From: Adineta vaga
Taxonomy: Eukaryota; Rotifera
Reading direction: 5' to 3'
Length of the DNA stretch: 64,000 bases
Assembly (NCBI GenBank): GCA_021613535.1
Contig: CP075496.1
Span: forward strand, 7,130,001 to 7,194,000
Shown here: piece by piece, positions 38,473-52,380 of the stretch
How positions within the stretch are numbered: the first letter of the stretch is position 1
Layout of the letters: the number at the start of each line of letters is the position of its first letter
Translations under genes and position numbers: made by a program
Notes under the pieces: model-generated
Database searches by the model: none
The model's input: only the letters and a program-made list of their open reading frames with translations
Told to the model about the DNA's origin: nothing

Positions 38473-40028
38473 TCATTTATATTTTACATGATCATATCCA
38501 TATTCATCGAACAGTTTTCGTTGTTCTGAATCAGACAAGATTGCATATGCTTGATTGATTAATTTAAATTGTTCTTCTATTTGTTGATTTCCTATATTTC
38601 GATCAGGATGAAATTCTTTCACTTTCAATAAATAGGCATGTTTTATATCACTACTCGATGCTACTCGCCTAACACCTAAGATTTCATATAAATCAGGTCC
38701 AATATCAAATGAAAATGTTGTTTTTCTAAAAACAAATCGAATTTTAAATCAAACTCAATTGATAGATAATCTTTACTTCGTTTCTTCCGTTCGTTGTCGA
38801 TGAAAAGTTGACTGAGAATCTTTTTGATCAAAACTTTTATCCGTAAATAAATATGGATTTTGTCTTTTGAAATCTAACCAGTCACGAATGTCTTGTTTAC
38901 CTCGATAAAGATGTGAATAATCTCGAATATATTTCGCTAATTGTAAAGCTGCTAATGAAACAACAGGTAATGTTAATCCAGTTGAAAGTAATGCAATTGG
39001 TACAATCAATATACGTTGAGTAAAGGCATAGAAAGCAAATGATACAAGAGATATAAATGACATCGCACATGCTGGATAAACAATTCCCATAATTAATGAA
39101 GTTATCTGAAGAAAAACAAAACACAATTGAATAAAAGTCGAATTTTTACGATTGAATTGAGTTTACTTTTAATCGAGAAAATTGTCGTAAACCAGCTACT
39201 TGTCCGGTACATCCATTGATTAAACATTGCAATTGTCTGTTACGATATTGATAATCAACAACATAAACGGGAAAATAGATCAATTCTTGAGTTTCTCGTT
39301 TAATTGGAAAACGAATTGAAGTTATACGATATTCATCCTTTTTCTGTTTATTTAATTCTTTTATACAGAGATCTTGAATTTTCGGTATGATTTGCAAATC
39401 CCAACCAATTTCAAATGCTGTCTCACGATCAACTGTCCATTCTTCAAGAATATCATTAGTTGTAGATGAAATATTAATAGGTTGTAATGAATCATCGATT
39501 TTCAAATCTATTTCAAGTATATGTTGTCGATCATGAGTATGAGCAGCATATACATTGACTTTCGACAGATTGATATTAGCTATAGATATTTGATCAGATA
39601 ATGGATGCCATTCAGTACCGCCCCATATCCAAGCACCACGTTTTACCTAGATATAAATATTGAATTTTTGTCGAATACATAGAATAAATGTAGTATTACG
39701 TAAGCTTCAGCATACACAGAACCTGTTAATGAAAATGACCAACAAGGTAAATAGCGTTGAGTGACAGTAACGGGTGTTCGTTGCCAATCACTGGGCGCCA
39801 ACCTCTTAGAAGAAAGATGGAATAGAGAATGAATGAATGAAAGAACTAATTGAAAAATTACCAAAATGATTTTTGCCATCGACGAAAATAATCGAGTGCT
39901 TTATTTTCATCAAATGAAAATGGTAAACCCATTCGAGAAGTTTTAGTTGAAGAATTTGTCTCATAAGTGACAGTACGAGAATGGATAATCGTAGATAATC
40001 GACAAGGAAGTTTGATAAATCGTTGCAT
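38473..40028 (-). CDS. Membrane protein with C-terminal J domain
   Basis: Multi-exon gene from ATG 40028 (MQRFIKLPCRLSTIIHSRTV) to stop 38473. The N-terminus is basic and hydroxylated like a mitochondrial targeting peptide. The middle has a soluble part with YFPVYVVDYQYRNRQ and LINGCTGQVAGLRQFS, a motif seen in various membrane-linked proteins. Then come two or three hydrophobic helices (about ITSLIMGIVYPACAMSFISL and RILIVPIALLSTGLTLPVV). The C-terminus is a J domain (DLYEILGVRRVASSSDIKHA ... EFHPDRN) with the HPD tripeptide needed to stimulate Hsp70. The J domain at the extreme C-terminus after membrane spans suggests recruitment of Hsp70 to a membrane, perhaps mitochondrial. I do not recognise an orthologue by name. 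Confidence 0.83.
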
Positions 40029-40434
40029 ACTCTTGGTACGATGAAAAATTAAACTAACAATCAAATATAATATGTTAACATAAACTACAAGAGTACGAGC
40101 GATGTTTGATTGGTTACGATGATCTTATTACATTTGACAAATGGAAACTAGAGACATCTTTGAAAAATACTTTGTATCGACAGCTCCTTCATAATATTGA
40201 TATTTCTGAATTGTGCGTATGTGCATAGTTTTTGTTCACATATCAAATTTGAAATAAATGCTGTCAATGAAATATATTTATGGAAAAATAGAAAAAAAGC
40301 CGTAAGAAAAAGACAAATCCCGAAGAAGAAAAAGGAAAAAGATATACAATGAACAGATTTTCTTTTTCCTATCTGATTTCGATAATGCGAATACACACAT
40401 AATCACTGTTTAAAAACAACGAAGATTTTTTGAA
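40029..40434. other. Spacer between J-protein gene and nephrin-like gene
   Basis: This 406-base stretch is the upstream region of the J-protein gene and the 3' flank of the nephrin-like gene. No coding sequence is recognised. Confidence 0.5.
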
Positions 40435-43400
40435 TCAAACAAGTTCTGCTCTTATACAATCGTGTGTAATTGATGACCCACTAATTCCATCTTTAAAACT
40501 TCGATATGTAACAAGACCATTATCTACACTTGATGGCGAATAATGATGTAATCGAACATTATCATACGGAGAAAATCGACCTTTCTGAAAAAAACAATAA
40601 AGATATTTTTATGAAAATAATCCTTGTAAAAGAAGACGGGTAACGTAACGAACCTTAATCGCAGCATAGGGAGAACCAGCTTTAGTTCGAATACTTGTAT
40701 CTAATGCTAAATAAGATGAAATATCATCTAAATAAAGCAGAGAGAAAACAATTCATATATGAGATATACAAATGTAGAAGTGAGAAAGTACCTTGTGGCC
40801 ATAGTCGAGTATGGCTAGGTGTCATTCGAGTTAATGTTGCTGATGAATACGAAGGTACAAATGGCCGTTTTGCATCATCATCTTCATATTTTTGATAAGT
40901 ACTGAATGGATAAGCATTCGTTGTTGATGAATAGGGTCGTTCAAAGAAGAGATTCGATGGAATAGGTTGAAATATATCGACAGTATTTGCTTCTGTTTCA
41001 TTTGTTCCTGTTGTTGATGAATTATCACTATTGACATGTGCTCGTCGACGTTTCATAATAAACAATGATATTAGTACAATATTAATCAATAAAATAAATA
41101 AACCAAACACAGCAACAATAACAATAACAGTTAAAGAAAATCTTGATGATGAATTTGAACTTGAAAAAGAATAAAATGGTGAAGATGGTAGATATCGTGA
41201 TGTTGAAGCAAGAATTTCATCCGTCCAAATGCTTAAATGATATGAATTATTTGACCGTATACTAATGTAATATTCACTAGCTAATTGTAAATTTTTCAAA
41301 TCAAATGATTGATCACCAAATGGAACGTCTTCATATGAATAACGTGTATCCGATCCAAGACGATAACGAATTTGAAATGTTTGCCGTGCACCACCATCAA
41401 AACCTGGTAGCCAACTGATTATTAGTGATGAATGAGATGAATTTGTGACACGCACTTGGCTTGGTGCATCAGGGATAGCTGTAAAACCACGAAAATATAT
41501 TATATTAAACTTCATCCATAACTAGAACTTACTTAATCCAGTTAAAGTCACATCTGTACTGTCACTATTCAATGAATTTTCTGCTTTACATTGATATACA
41601 CCATAATCCGATTTAGTTACATTGGCTATATAAAGTATAGCATCAAATAGAAGATTTGGAGAAAATGTTGACGATGAATCAGTCCGTTCATTTAATACCG
41701 ATCGATATTTTGATGAAGATGATAATGGTTGATTATCCTATGAATAAAAATATCTTTGTGAATAATTCTCCACTCGAATTAAATAAAATAGAAGAATTGA
41801 TTTCCAACTGATTATGTGTGTGGTGAAACAAAAGATTAAAAACTAATATTTCATTTTTCATAAAATGTCAGACAAGTGCAATTAATAATGGAGATAAACT
41901 ACATATCATCTGTCGAGATTATCGTATCATTTTTAACTAACCTTCATCCATGTTACTGTCGGTCGTGGAACAGCAGATAAGTAACAATGTAATTCAGCTG
42001 TAAGTAAACGATCAGAATCAGCTGCTGCTTTACTTCGACTTGGATCAGTTCGATCAATTTCTGGTGCATCTAAACCGAATCAATAGTAAAAAAAGACATA
42101 AATAACTCATTTGAAAAAGATGAATAATTACATTGTACAACTAGTGGAATTGTTGCACGACTATTTCCATATGGATTATCAATTTCACATGCATACTGTC
42201 CAGCATCATCACGTCGTACAGATTTCCCGATTAATGATGCTTCTTGTCCTTCCACACGTCTTTCCCATTGTCCAGCATTTTTACTCGAAAATATTTCTTC
42301 ATTATTTTTAAACCATCGTACATTATTTAATTCAAGTGGTTTTGCATCAATAGCACATAGTAATGTTACAGTTGAACCTGGCGTTGCTGCATCCGATACA
42401 GAATAACCTCGAGTACGAGTTATAACTGGTCCATCTTTAGAAAAGAGAAAAAGAAAAGTGAAACTTTTTCCTTCTTGTTATTTTTACTTACAAAGAACAT
42501 TTAATGTAAAATTCACTTCAGCACTTCCATATGTATTCGCTGCTACACATCGATAATTGCCAAAATCACTTTTTTGAACACTTGTTAATGATAATTGTCC
42601 TTGATTGATAAATATCCTTGATTGATCAGTAAATAATTGTCGACCTGATGGATGAAACCATGTATAAGTTATTGGCATTGGATAAGCACTTGCTTCAAGT
42701 GTTATATTAAACGATTGATTTTCTTTCACATCAGCAAATGCATCAAAATCATGAAAATGTGGTTCATCTACAAATAAGATAATAGTCTTAGAATAGAACG
42801 AAATATTCTTGAATAAGATGCATACGATTAACATTGAGCACATATGTCACTTGTTTAGTTAATGGTGGTGTATCAATATCTAAAGTTGCTTCACATGTTA
42901 ATAAATTTCCATGTAGAGCAAGATCAATTTGAGGTAACTATAAAATACAACAAAAGGATTATAGATAATATTTGCTTTTTTTTCTAATTTATTTTTGATA
43001 TGAAATCAATCTGATTGATCGTCTACTTACCGCAAATTTAATTGAATTAATTCCATTCACATAGGTACTTGTACTTTTATAGTGAATATCCGAATGTTTA
43101 GTTCCATCGTTTGATTGTCTAATTATAGTTAAGATTGCCTGAGGATTAGATATGGATGTTCGACATTCAAATTCTCCTAAACTATCGTTTCCAACAGTTA
43201 AATTTGATAAAATACTACTATCAATAATCTTCATTTCAGATGGAAGAACTATGTAAAATAAAAACAATGAAAAATATTTCAATTCACTTTTGCAATATAC
43301 TTACAAGCAACATTTAATGAAAATGAAGCTACTCGTTCTGGAAAATTTTCTACTTGTCCTTTACATATCAACGGAAGATTATTATCCGATGATGATGCTA

Positions 43401-46142
43401 GAAATTCTACACGACTTAATGCATATTTTCCACTTGTTTCACTAACATATTCCGAACGAAGTATTTCATCACCTAGAAAAAAGAAAACCGAAGTTTAGTT
43501 CAAATCTATTATTGTTCCTTTTTTTGTATCATAACAAACCTTTTAACCAAGTAAGTTTTCCTAATGGATTGCCTCCGGTAAGAATACATTCAGCAACAAT
43601 TTTATCACCTGCTTTTATAATTTTATCTTTTGATACTCCATGCATTTCAATACTAGTAGCATCATCTATAACAGAAATAATATTGAAGATAAAGAAAAGT
43701 AATGTTCGAAAAACAAAAGCATTACAGATGATATTTAATCGTGTTGAATCGGTAACTTGATGTCCTGTTTCTGGATTTCTTGCTTCACAAGAAAGAATTT
43801 TTGTATGATAATCTCGTAATGGTTTATCTAAACCAATTGTTTTCACTAGTTGAATTGTTGTTCCAACGTATTCTCCTCGTTCTTCTAAAGGATCTACATC
43901 GCCCGTAATGATTTGTCCATCTAATTTCCAGACAACAATAGGTCGAGGATTCGATGATGTTGTTCGACAGATAAATTGTCGTGTAGTTCCTTCAACTAAT
44001 GTAGTTACACTCATACTTGAATTTGGTGTATTTCCACGAATTTGCACTGAAGATGGACCAACTAATAAGGAACAAAAAAATGAAACAGAAATTCTTCGCT
44101 AAATACAACGAAAATTCTTACATGCCACTTGTAAAGTAATATTTGTTTGTAATCTTTGTCCTAATGAGTAGAGATAGGCATTAATCACATGACATGAAAG
44201 TGTTGCATTATTATCTGCTGGTGTAATCAACATTGTAATATTATTTTCTGTTGCATTTTGTTGTGAAAGTACAACAAATGAATTATCAATTAACGTTGAT
44301 GTATCATTTCCACTTTCGATTCGATGCCATGAAAGTCGACCCAAAGGATTTCCACCACTTGTTTGACATGATAGAGTTAAACGTGATCCATTAATTAGAC
44401 GAAATGTTGATGGATAACCACGAATAATTGGAAGACTTGGTGGAGAAGTTATTTCAACATCGAATGATGTTTGAAGTTTCTGTGTATCACTTGGTAAAGT
44501 TTCATGACGAACTTCACATGTAAAACGAGTTTTATGTAAAGATATTGATGGTACCAAAGCAAGAGTACTGACGGTAGAGAAAAGTCGACCTAAAGAGATA
44601 ATATTATATGATACAAGATAATTTCTACTGATATGATCGATCATCTAATCAAGAATAATACGAAGAAAAATCAGCCCTTTGAAGAAAAGGTCATACGTAG
44701 CAAAGAAAACTTATCTGTTAACGAGCTTATTAAATAGAATATTTCGAATGATATTGACCAGAATTAATTACCGAAGTTTTCTTTGTTTTTTAGAATGTAC
44801 TTTAAGTATTAAGAGTACTCAAAAGAATATTTTATTGCTTCATTATCGTATGATTTATTGTCATAGAGAAAGACTTCTGTAATAAGTGAATTGTTTATAA
44901 GAACAGAAAGAAATAGTCAAGTTCTAGTTAATTATCATGATAATTACCTTGAGAAAATGTACGTGTTGTTGCGTTAAATTCATGTCCACTTTCATTGAAC
45001 CATTTTATTTGTGCAGCTGGTCGTGCTCCATCAACTCGACAATTAACTTGATGCATTGATTCATCATATCTCATTGTTACAACAGTCGTTTTATTTGATG
45101 GCGGTCGATCATTGATTTGTACACGTTCTGGCTGAACAAGAGTTCGAATTTGTGCAACTTGTTTCAATGCTGGTAATTCATTATAAGGTGAGACTTCACA
45201 AGCAAAGATTCCTTCATCTTCTAATTTCAATGATTCAATGAAGAAATTAAATTCGCCTCGATTTTCATCGCCAATTATAGACCAACTGGGAAAAGCAGGA
45301 AGTTGTCGATCATAACCTAGAGGAAACAAAAACACAAAAGGTCAATTGTCTTTCATGTCTTCCTAATGTTCATTAGTAGACAAAGATAGTTACACACGTG
45401 GTGAAGATAGTAGTGTTATTCTAAGTAATTCTTGTCGGCCGATAAAATATATGTGTGTCAATCAGCGGCTTTTATTCCTGCTATGATAACGAGAGTTAAT
45501 TGCTCCTCATGTTCGTTGATAGATAGACTCCACCTACTTTCTCACCAATAAGTATTCATAGTTAGTATCTAAGTAGTACCATTGTTCTTGGGGATTTTTA
45601 GCTTTTTCTTCTTCTTTTACATAGAGTGGGTGGATTATTTGTTCAAATTGAAGGGTTAATATTGCTTATCACTATCAAATAAGGCGGAGAGAACGAATCA
45701 TTCAAATACTTGCCAATGGGTAAAGAAAAAAAAGGCCGGTAATGGATGTTTATCATATGTATACACTTCACTTGTCTCACACATATATATATATATATAG
45801 TGATGATGATGATGTCAATTAGACAATTATGTTCAGTGTGCATTCATATATATATATATATACATTCGAATAGAAACTCACCCAATGCAAGTCCATCTTT
45901 TGTCCATTGAACATCACCATGAGGCGGTGCAATCACACATGGAATTGTAATATTTGAGCCAATTAATGTGGATATATCGTGAGGTTTTACCTCATAGAAT
46001 TGACCTTGACTATGGGATAAATCTAAGAGAACGAGAAAATGATAATGATGACATTTCTAATAATATAAAATAGATTCATTTAGAAAGACTTACATGGGAT
46101 TGAAAATAATACGAACAATTGAAGAAGTAGGCTTAGTGCCAT
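40435..46142 (-). CDS. Nephrin/Hibris-like Ig-superfamily adhesion receptor
   Basis: Starts at ATG 46142 with a signal peptide (MALSLLLQLFVLFSIP). About nine Ig domains follow, visible from repeated Cys, Trp and YxC positions, for example GGNPLGRLSWHR, SSNPRPIVVWKL, GGNPLGKLTWLKG, DFGNYRCVAANTYGS, DDAGQYACEIDNPYG and SDYGVYQCKAENSLNS. One fibronectin III domain follows (PDAPSQVRVTNSSHSSLIIS), then a transmembrane helix at about 41050-41125 (SLTVIVIVAVFGLFILLINI) and a cytoplasmic tail of about 150 residues ending IRAELV at stop 40435. Ig array, single FN3 and tail match the nephrin / Sticks-and-stones / Hibris group, which makes heterophilic contacts in myoblast fusion and filtration slits. 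The name is by architecture; Kirre-type receptors have only five Ig domains. Introns of 0.3-0.6 kb lie at about 44600-44940 and 45320-45880. Confidence 0.85.
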
Positions 46143-46294
46143 TTCTGAAATAGACAACAATAGTATAATGGTCATGGAACGGTCAGACACGCTCGAGACA
46201 GACAATAATCAAGATGGATCGATCTATAGAGATGAGTCTGTTTCTCTATCTTCGCTATAAACATATAATTGCAATCTCTTCGATTCTAGCTGAC

Positions 46295-46297
46295 CAT

Positions 46298-46328
<31 letters not shown>

Positions 46329-46330
46329 CA
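46295..46330. repeat. TA/TG dinucleotide microsatellite
   Basis: Alternating TA with a few TG steps. It is one of several near the nephrin-like gene 5' end (also 45781-45800 and 45846-45862 in its first long intron). Confidence 0.8.
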
Positions 46331-47994
46331 TACAAATATACACTTGATGAGGCTTCTTTAACATCAACATGAACATCGGGGCATACAGGTGGTCTGAAAC
46401 CTTTCTTTGAGACATTTCACTTAACTTATCCCATCACTTTAAAAAAAATAATTTACTCTGTCTCTTTCGATTCTTTCTTTTTTTCATATGATATGATGAT
46501 ATATACATGCATGTACGTATGTATATATAGAAATGACTTAAGTCCTTCATGCCTATCCGATTTCTACACATTGCGCTCGAACAATTCTGTTGATATACAG
46601 AGGAAAAAAAGAACAGTAAATCACTTCCGCAAAGGACAACTGAATAACCTGCCAGAAGGAAGATCCTTGGTACCATCTGAATATATAGTGTTTCTCCCAT
46701 GAGACTCAAAACGACGGAAAAGTCTAGAAGTGCGTGACCATAAACTCACCTGATTGTGCAGATATATATATATATATAGATTCACTGTAGGCTACAACTA
46801 TTGTAACAGCTCGATAGAATGTTCCTTATGACATCGTTCGTCTGATGTACTACGACAGGGAATCATAATCATAACAATAATGTGCATCCTTCTCATACAA
46901 TATCGACTTCTTCTTCTTCTCCTTTGTTTCTCTCTTTTCTCTTCTCTCCACTGACTTGTTGAATATGTTCAGCATCTTTCTCTCTGTCTCTCTGTCTCTC
47001 TCTATGCATATTGAGTGTAGATGGCTCGACCCTCGTCTGTCGTATTGACGTAAGAGAATTGTAGAGATTGTGTACGTGCGCAACTATAAGTCGAACTGCT
47101 TAACTGTTCAATCGTCACTCGTGTTTGAACTGAACCGCTGCGTCACAAGAGAATTTCATGAACAAATGAATGCTAAGCTCGTTGATGAGCTTGAATCATC
47201 ATCATCTTTCTACACTCTCTACTTGCAATTAGTTGATTCTTTCACAAATAAAGAATTATAGGGGGAAAAAGCAAGAAAGAATAAGGGAATAAGTAAAAAC
47301 ACAGCAGGTAATGTCTGCTATACTTAATATGATCAATGTATGAAAGAGAAAAATACTATTACATATTATTTAAGAAAACGATGAAGAAATTTGTCTAGAA
47401 AAACAAATGTATGATTACTAGAACAACCACTTAACACTAAGACATCAATGTTCAGAAGAGTATCTATTTCATTTTATCAGCTTCTTGTATAAACATACAT
47501 AAAGTAGTGAACAACGGGAAAAGGCGTCGAGACTAGTATCAGCTGCCGAGACTCATGAAAATCAAGAAAAATGACGATGTAACCTATTTAATTTTTCACT
47601 TCTCATTGAACACGTCGCACTCAATCGTGAACATGGATCTTTAATTACAAAAGATGGTGTCATACATGTAGACTAACTAACATGAACAAGAAGCAATCAA
47701 TCTCATTTGAACACTCATCTAAACTTCTTATTCTGACATATGATCCTCCTAATACACATAAAATTAAAAAATATTTAATATTCTTTATTATGATCTTTCG
47801 AAGGACATTTTCTGTATGGTAGAATACCTCTCTAGATAATGATGATGATGATGATCTATTCTCTTAATACATACTAATCGTACATTTAGATCGTATTTTT
47901 TCAACTACATCATCTTATATATTTTCTCGAAAGAATGTTGAGTTTATCCAACCGACCATCGCTTTAGGGATCGATCATCCATCGGAAGTAACTT

Positions 47995-48018
47995 TCTCTC
48001 TCTCTCTCTCTCTCTCTT
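47995..48018. repeat. TC dinucleotide microsatellite
   Basis: A perfect or nearly perfect run of TC repeats in the spacer before the acidic orphan gene. Confidence 0.85.
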
Positions 48019-49024
48019 ACTCTTCATCAAACTAGCTAACGTTGAAAAGCTCTGTCTTCGAAGCCTGTCTGTCATCAGTGTATAATGCCTTGACCTATTC
48101 TTTTCGATAGGACTTACGCAATATGCAGGTTACTTGTAATTAGCTATGAGTGTATGCAACTGCTTCTTTTTTTTCTCTTCGTTTCAAGAAACACGATCGT
48201 CATTCTTATCTATTTTCTGTATATTTGCCTATTCAATGTATACTTCCGTACTTTACACAAAAAACATACACACACACTTTTACCTTCAAGAACAAGACTG
48301 GAATCAAACAACAGAAAAAAAATCTGAATAGAAGGTCAACAATCAAAGACCAAATTGTTTCACTTTCTTTCTGTTCCTTCTTTCCTATCTATAATCAAAC
48401 TATAACAATTGTCTTCTCTCTTTTTTTCCTACTACGATCAAATCATTTATCACGACAAAAGTGTTTATATGTTCGTTCTCTCATCTAAGACGTAGAAAAA
48501 CGAGAAAGAACAGAGAAAAGAAAGGTGCCATTTCTTTCTCTCTCTCTCTTCTTTATTACACTTTCTCTCTCATCCATACTCTTGATCAGTGTTGACAAGA
48601 GAAAAGGTTTGTTTAGATTTGCCTCGTTGAACAAAACGGAATTCTCAAAGCAAATTAGACTCATGGGACACAAAAGACGTGACTTAGCAAACGTCAACAT
48701 CAGACCAGACAGCGTGTCTGTTGTGTCTCTCATCGTCAAGGTCGTCAATCACACCTACTCCTGACAGAATCAATTGAATATCTTCAAACGATAGAATACC
48801 GCTATGCTTACTTATACATACATATGCATATATACATCGAGATGAAGCGTTAATCTCAGTTCAGACGCGTGTTCATCGTTGATCTTTGATGTGAAATGCT
48901 TGTCTTTTGCTTTTTACCGTAAAATAAAACAAAAACAAATAGAACACACAAACCATCAAATGTTTAATCTCAAAAAATCATTTCATATTCATATGTTCAG
49001 TGATCAGTGATCACATAAAAAAGA

Positions 49025-50131
49025 ATGATGAAGAATATCTTGCTCGATTTCCTCAGGGGTAAAATAAAGAAGAGAAACTTTAGTAAGAATGTTCAAGTAG
49101 TAACAGCAGGTGATGAGCGAAAAAAAAACATACGAAGTTCACTGTTGGGCGCCAAATCGAAAGAGCAATTAGATACTTTATTTCCAATAATGGATATGGA
49201 TGAACAACAATCGAAAGTAACAAATGAGATTGTTAAACTTATACTTAATTCGAAATCATCATTATCAACCACTATGAATCCAATCGAAGTTGAAATTCAA
49301 ATGCCTGTTCAGTTACAAAAAGTATATATGTATGAAGCAGAAACTCAAACAACATCGAATGAAATTTCAGATTATTTAAGTAAAGAAGCAGGTGATGAAG
49401 CTCGTTTGACTGGCTCAAATAAATATGGTTTGTTATCGTTAGATGAATATCAAATAATACGTACAGGTGAAGAACATTGTTTAAAAAAATATTTTTCTGA
49501 TGACGATCTTAGTCTATCTGATGGTGGAGAAGAAGAAGAAGAGATAAGCATGGAACAACAAATGAAACAAATGACATTTGATGATAAAATAGATAAAACA
49601 GGTTAGTTCTAAGCATCGAAAGAGAAAAAAGTAATTATTGTTCAGTAATCTGGAAAGAAAATTTCTTTTCATTGACTTCCTTTTTTGTCCATTCACAAAT
49701 CTTCAGCTGTAATGGAAAATTTCAATAATAATGCTTCAACTATTCTACATACAACAAATTCAGAACTCTCCAATACATTCTTCATGAATGATACAACACA
49801 TCTATCTGCAACATTAGCACAATCAACATCATCACAAATATCACATAGTCGTTATATGCAAATTTCTAAAGATAGTTCACTGATTGAAGATACTTGTTCA
49901 AAATCTAAACGAAAAATGTCTTCTATTCGATTGTTTGTTCGTCAAGCAATTGATTCTTGTCGTGAAAATTTAACTCTAGTTAATCACTTACTTGAGCATA
50001 TTCCACAATCATCAACAAATCATGATCATCAACAACGAAATTGTCATGAACAAACCAACAGCATTCTAAATCTTTCGAATCCAATCAAAGGACTTCAATT
50101 TTATCCATCGTCTAGTGTTCAAACTGAATAA
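49025..50131 (+). CDS. Orphan acidic, Ser/Gln-rich protein
   Basis: Two exons (49025-49601 and 49707-50131) with a 105-base intron (GTTAG donor, CTTCAG acceptor) join in frame to 333 residues. The first part has a basic N-terminus (MMKNILLDFLRGKIKKRNFS), then amphipathic and acidic stretches (DDDLSLSDGGEEEEEISMEQ). The second part is Ser/Thr/Asn-rich with a helical patch (SIRLFVRQAIDSCRENLTLV). No signal peptide, membrane segment or known domain is seen. It is likely soluble and partly disordered. Function unknown. The downstream spacer is long, so it looks like a stand-alone gene. Confidence 0.7.
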
Positions 50132-50270
50132 TAGAAAATTCGAATGATTATATGACAGTTTTATCTTCTCCACCTTCTCAATCTCGATGAAATGTCCATC
50201 ATTTGAGGTATATCTACATGCCTACTAGCGGTCACGCTATGTGGAAAAAAGAATTCATTAGACAAAAAAC

Positions 50271-50293
50271 AACACACACACACACACACACAC
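50271..50293. repeat. AC dinucleotide microsatellite
   Basis: A run of about eleven AC units in the 3' flank of the acidic orphan gene. Confidence 0.85.
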
Positions 50294-51249
50294 CAAGATG
50301 AACGAGCACTTGAACATTTTTAATCACTAGATTATAATGACAAGTAACCATAAAAGTTTTTTTAAGATGAGATCAATCAATAGGAGGTAGTAATCATTAA
50401 CATGTAAGTCGACGTTGTCAACCTATTGTTTCTCTTTTCTACAATGTATATACGCATATATAAAGAGGTGAAAAAGAAGAAAAAAAGTGTTGCACTACGC
50501 TGTCAATGTGTCGTAGCGATCAGGAGGTCATTAAATAAATGTATGTTCATTCGGCGGAAAAGCCATCAGCATCAGCATGAATTGAGTATGTCGAAAGAAA
50601 GAATAAATGAGATGAACGATGACAATGTCATCTACACCGTACGTATACTACCTTTCAGTCGACAATGGGAGTGGCACTTCAATCAATTTTTCTCTTGAAG
50701 GACAAACATTATTGTTCGAATTAAAAATTATTCATTTATTTGACATATCCAACAGAGTCTGCCTTTGAAATTAGAAAGTATAACCACTGAGTTGATACTA
50801 TTATTAACTTTTTCTTCTAAGATAATTGCAAATTATGTAACAAAATCAGCTTAACTGTCTCTTGGACATCAAATTCTCTTAAGAAGAGATTTGTTTTTAA
50901 GTGGTCTTTTACGCTAGACGAGTAGATATAATAAAAAAAGAAATTATATTTAGAAAGTTATCGATCAAAAACGTCGAAGATATTGGTAGTTACATTCGAT
51001 TGAATATAGTATATTATACCTTTAGGCATTATTCATATCATCGAATTGATTTTCATTACTGATAACAAGTAAAAACAAAAAAAGAAAATTGATTGAAACA
51101 TAGTCATGCATGTTTTATGCTTTGATCAGAACAAGATTGTAAGAACTATATTCAATCAAATGATAAATATTTACCTTTTCTTTTTCGTTTAATTTCATAG
51201 CATAAGAAAGATTATGATACACTATCACTAATCTTTATAGATAGATGTC

Positions 51250-52380
51250 TGAATTTAAAAAAAAACAATCTCAGACATTCAGTAATGTTGAAATATTTCA
51301 AGGGTACTCTTATTATCGTTTGAATACTCATTGTTGATTGAGACCAATTACCCGACAGACTTGTTCATCTTTGCTACTTATCAACTGTTAAAATACATTT
51401 GAAAGTAATCTTATAATATGTACGATATTTTTCTCCTTTCATTCACTTATGTATTCATAACAAAGATTATAGGTAATATCTTGATAATCGAAGAATTTTG
51501 AATGTCAGATAATCATTCTTCCAAACTATTTGCTGCAATAAAATAATATAAAAAATTCAAAATGAATCTTTTTCTCTCTTACAAGATACTTTTTCTTTGA
51601 TAGAAGTTATTGTTAACGTTTCTGTTGATGGTAAATAATGAGACAAACTATTCATATTTCTTTGAATTTGATAGATTAATATTGATGAATTATTTACATA
51701 TGCATTGATGACAATTTCCATTGGTTATCATTGTTGATCCTGATAAACATATCATGAACTTCTCTTCACTCTGCCGAGTAATGTATTTCTAAAGGAGTTT
51801 TTATATTTGCAAATATTTTGGCACGTTTACTTTCGAATTAACACTTCCAATAGATGGTAATATATTATTTGCAATTCAACAGATTGATTCATAATTTAAA
51901 ATGAACTTTTATTATTGTTTTCAATCATGAATTAGAATGAAATTTCATTGAAGACATTTTTTCTCACTGACAAAATACTAGACTAAATTCTGAATTATTC
52001 TTTATCATGAAGTAAAATTAGCTTACTTCAAATACGTCAAGGTTAATACATTGCTCATTTATAAGGCTTTTGCCTATTAACACATTTGATTAACATGGAA
52101 TTGTCTTTTATTCTCGATGAAATATGTAACAGTAAAAATAAATTGTTTGAAATAAAATGAAAAGAAGATTGTAATGACCTTGTCGATAGATTACGATAGT
52201 TAATACTATGAACCAAGATGTGAATTAATTCATTTATATGAAATTAATTGAGTACAGCAGAAGCAAGTAATTTCCGTAGAAATCTAACATTGATTATAAT
52301 GACTTCAGATGTTTCGTTCAAAGCGTAACTAAAAGATTCTAATGAAGAAATTGATCTAGCTCAGATAGACTTCATATATA
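51250..52380 (-). pseudogene. Possible decayed gene (fragments of a large extracellular protein)
   Basis: Reading the minus strand, coding-like pieces appear in order but in different frames and with in-frame stops: SSLESFSYALNETSEVIIIN (about 52270-52350), a GTAAGC-flanked piece ending INLDVFE near 52025, IGSVNSKVNVP (about 51850), FANIKTPLEIHYSAE (about 51790), VINAYVNNSSILIYQI (about 51680), and DEQVCRVIGLN (about 51350). Splice-like signals separated by about 60 bases fit the intron size of this genome. Residue use resembles real genes here. No family can be named. Chance is not excluded in AT-rich DNA. Confidence 0.35.

Larger units (their letters stand above)
46143..49024. other. 2.9-kb divergent spacer rich in microsatellites
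   Basis: It separates the starts of the nephrin-like gene (minus) and the acidic orphan gene (plus), so both promoters should lie here. It holds AT arrays (46295-46330 and about 46760-46780) and a TC array (47995-48018). No coding sequence is convincing; longer open frames at 48146-48488 are pyrimidine-rich low complexity. Confidence 0.55.

Noticed and set aside
48146-48488. Plus-strand frames of 61-112 residues before the acidic gene
   Set aside because: Pyrimidine-rich, Phe/Ser-dominated sequence with no splice signals and no domain; likely promoter-region noise.
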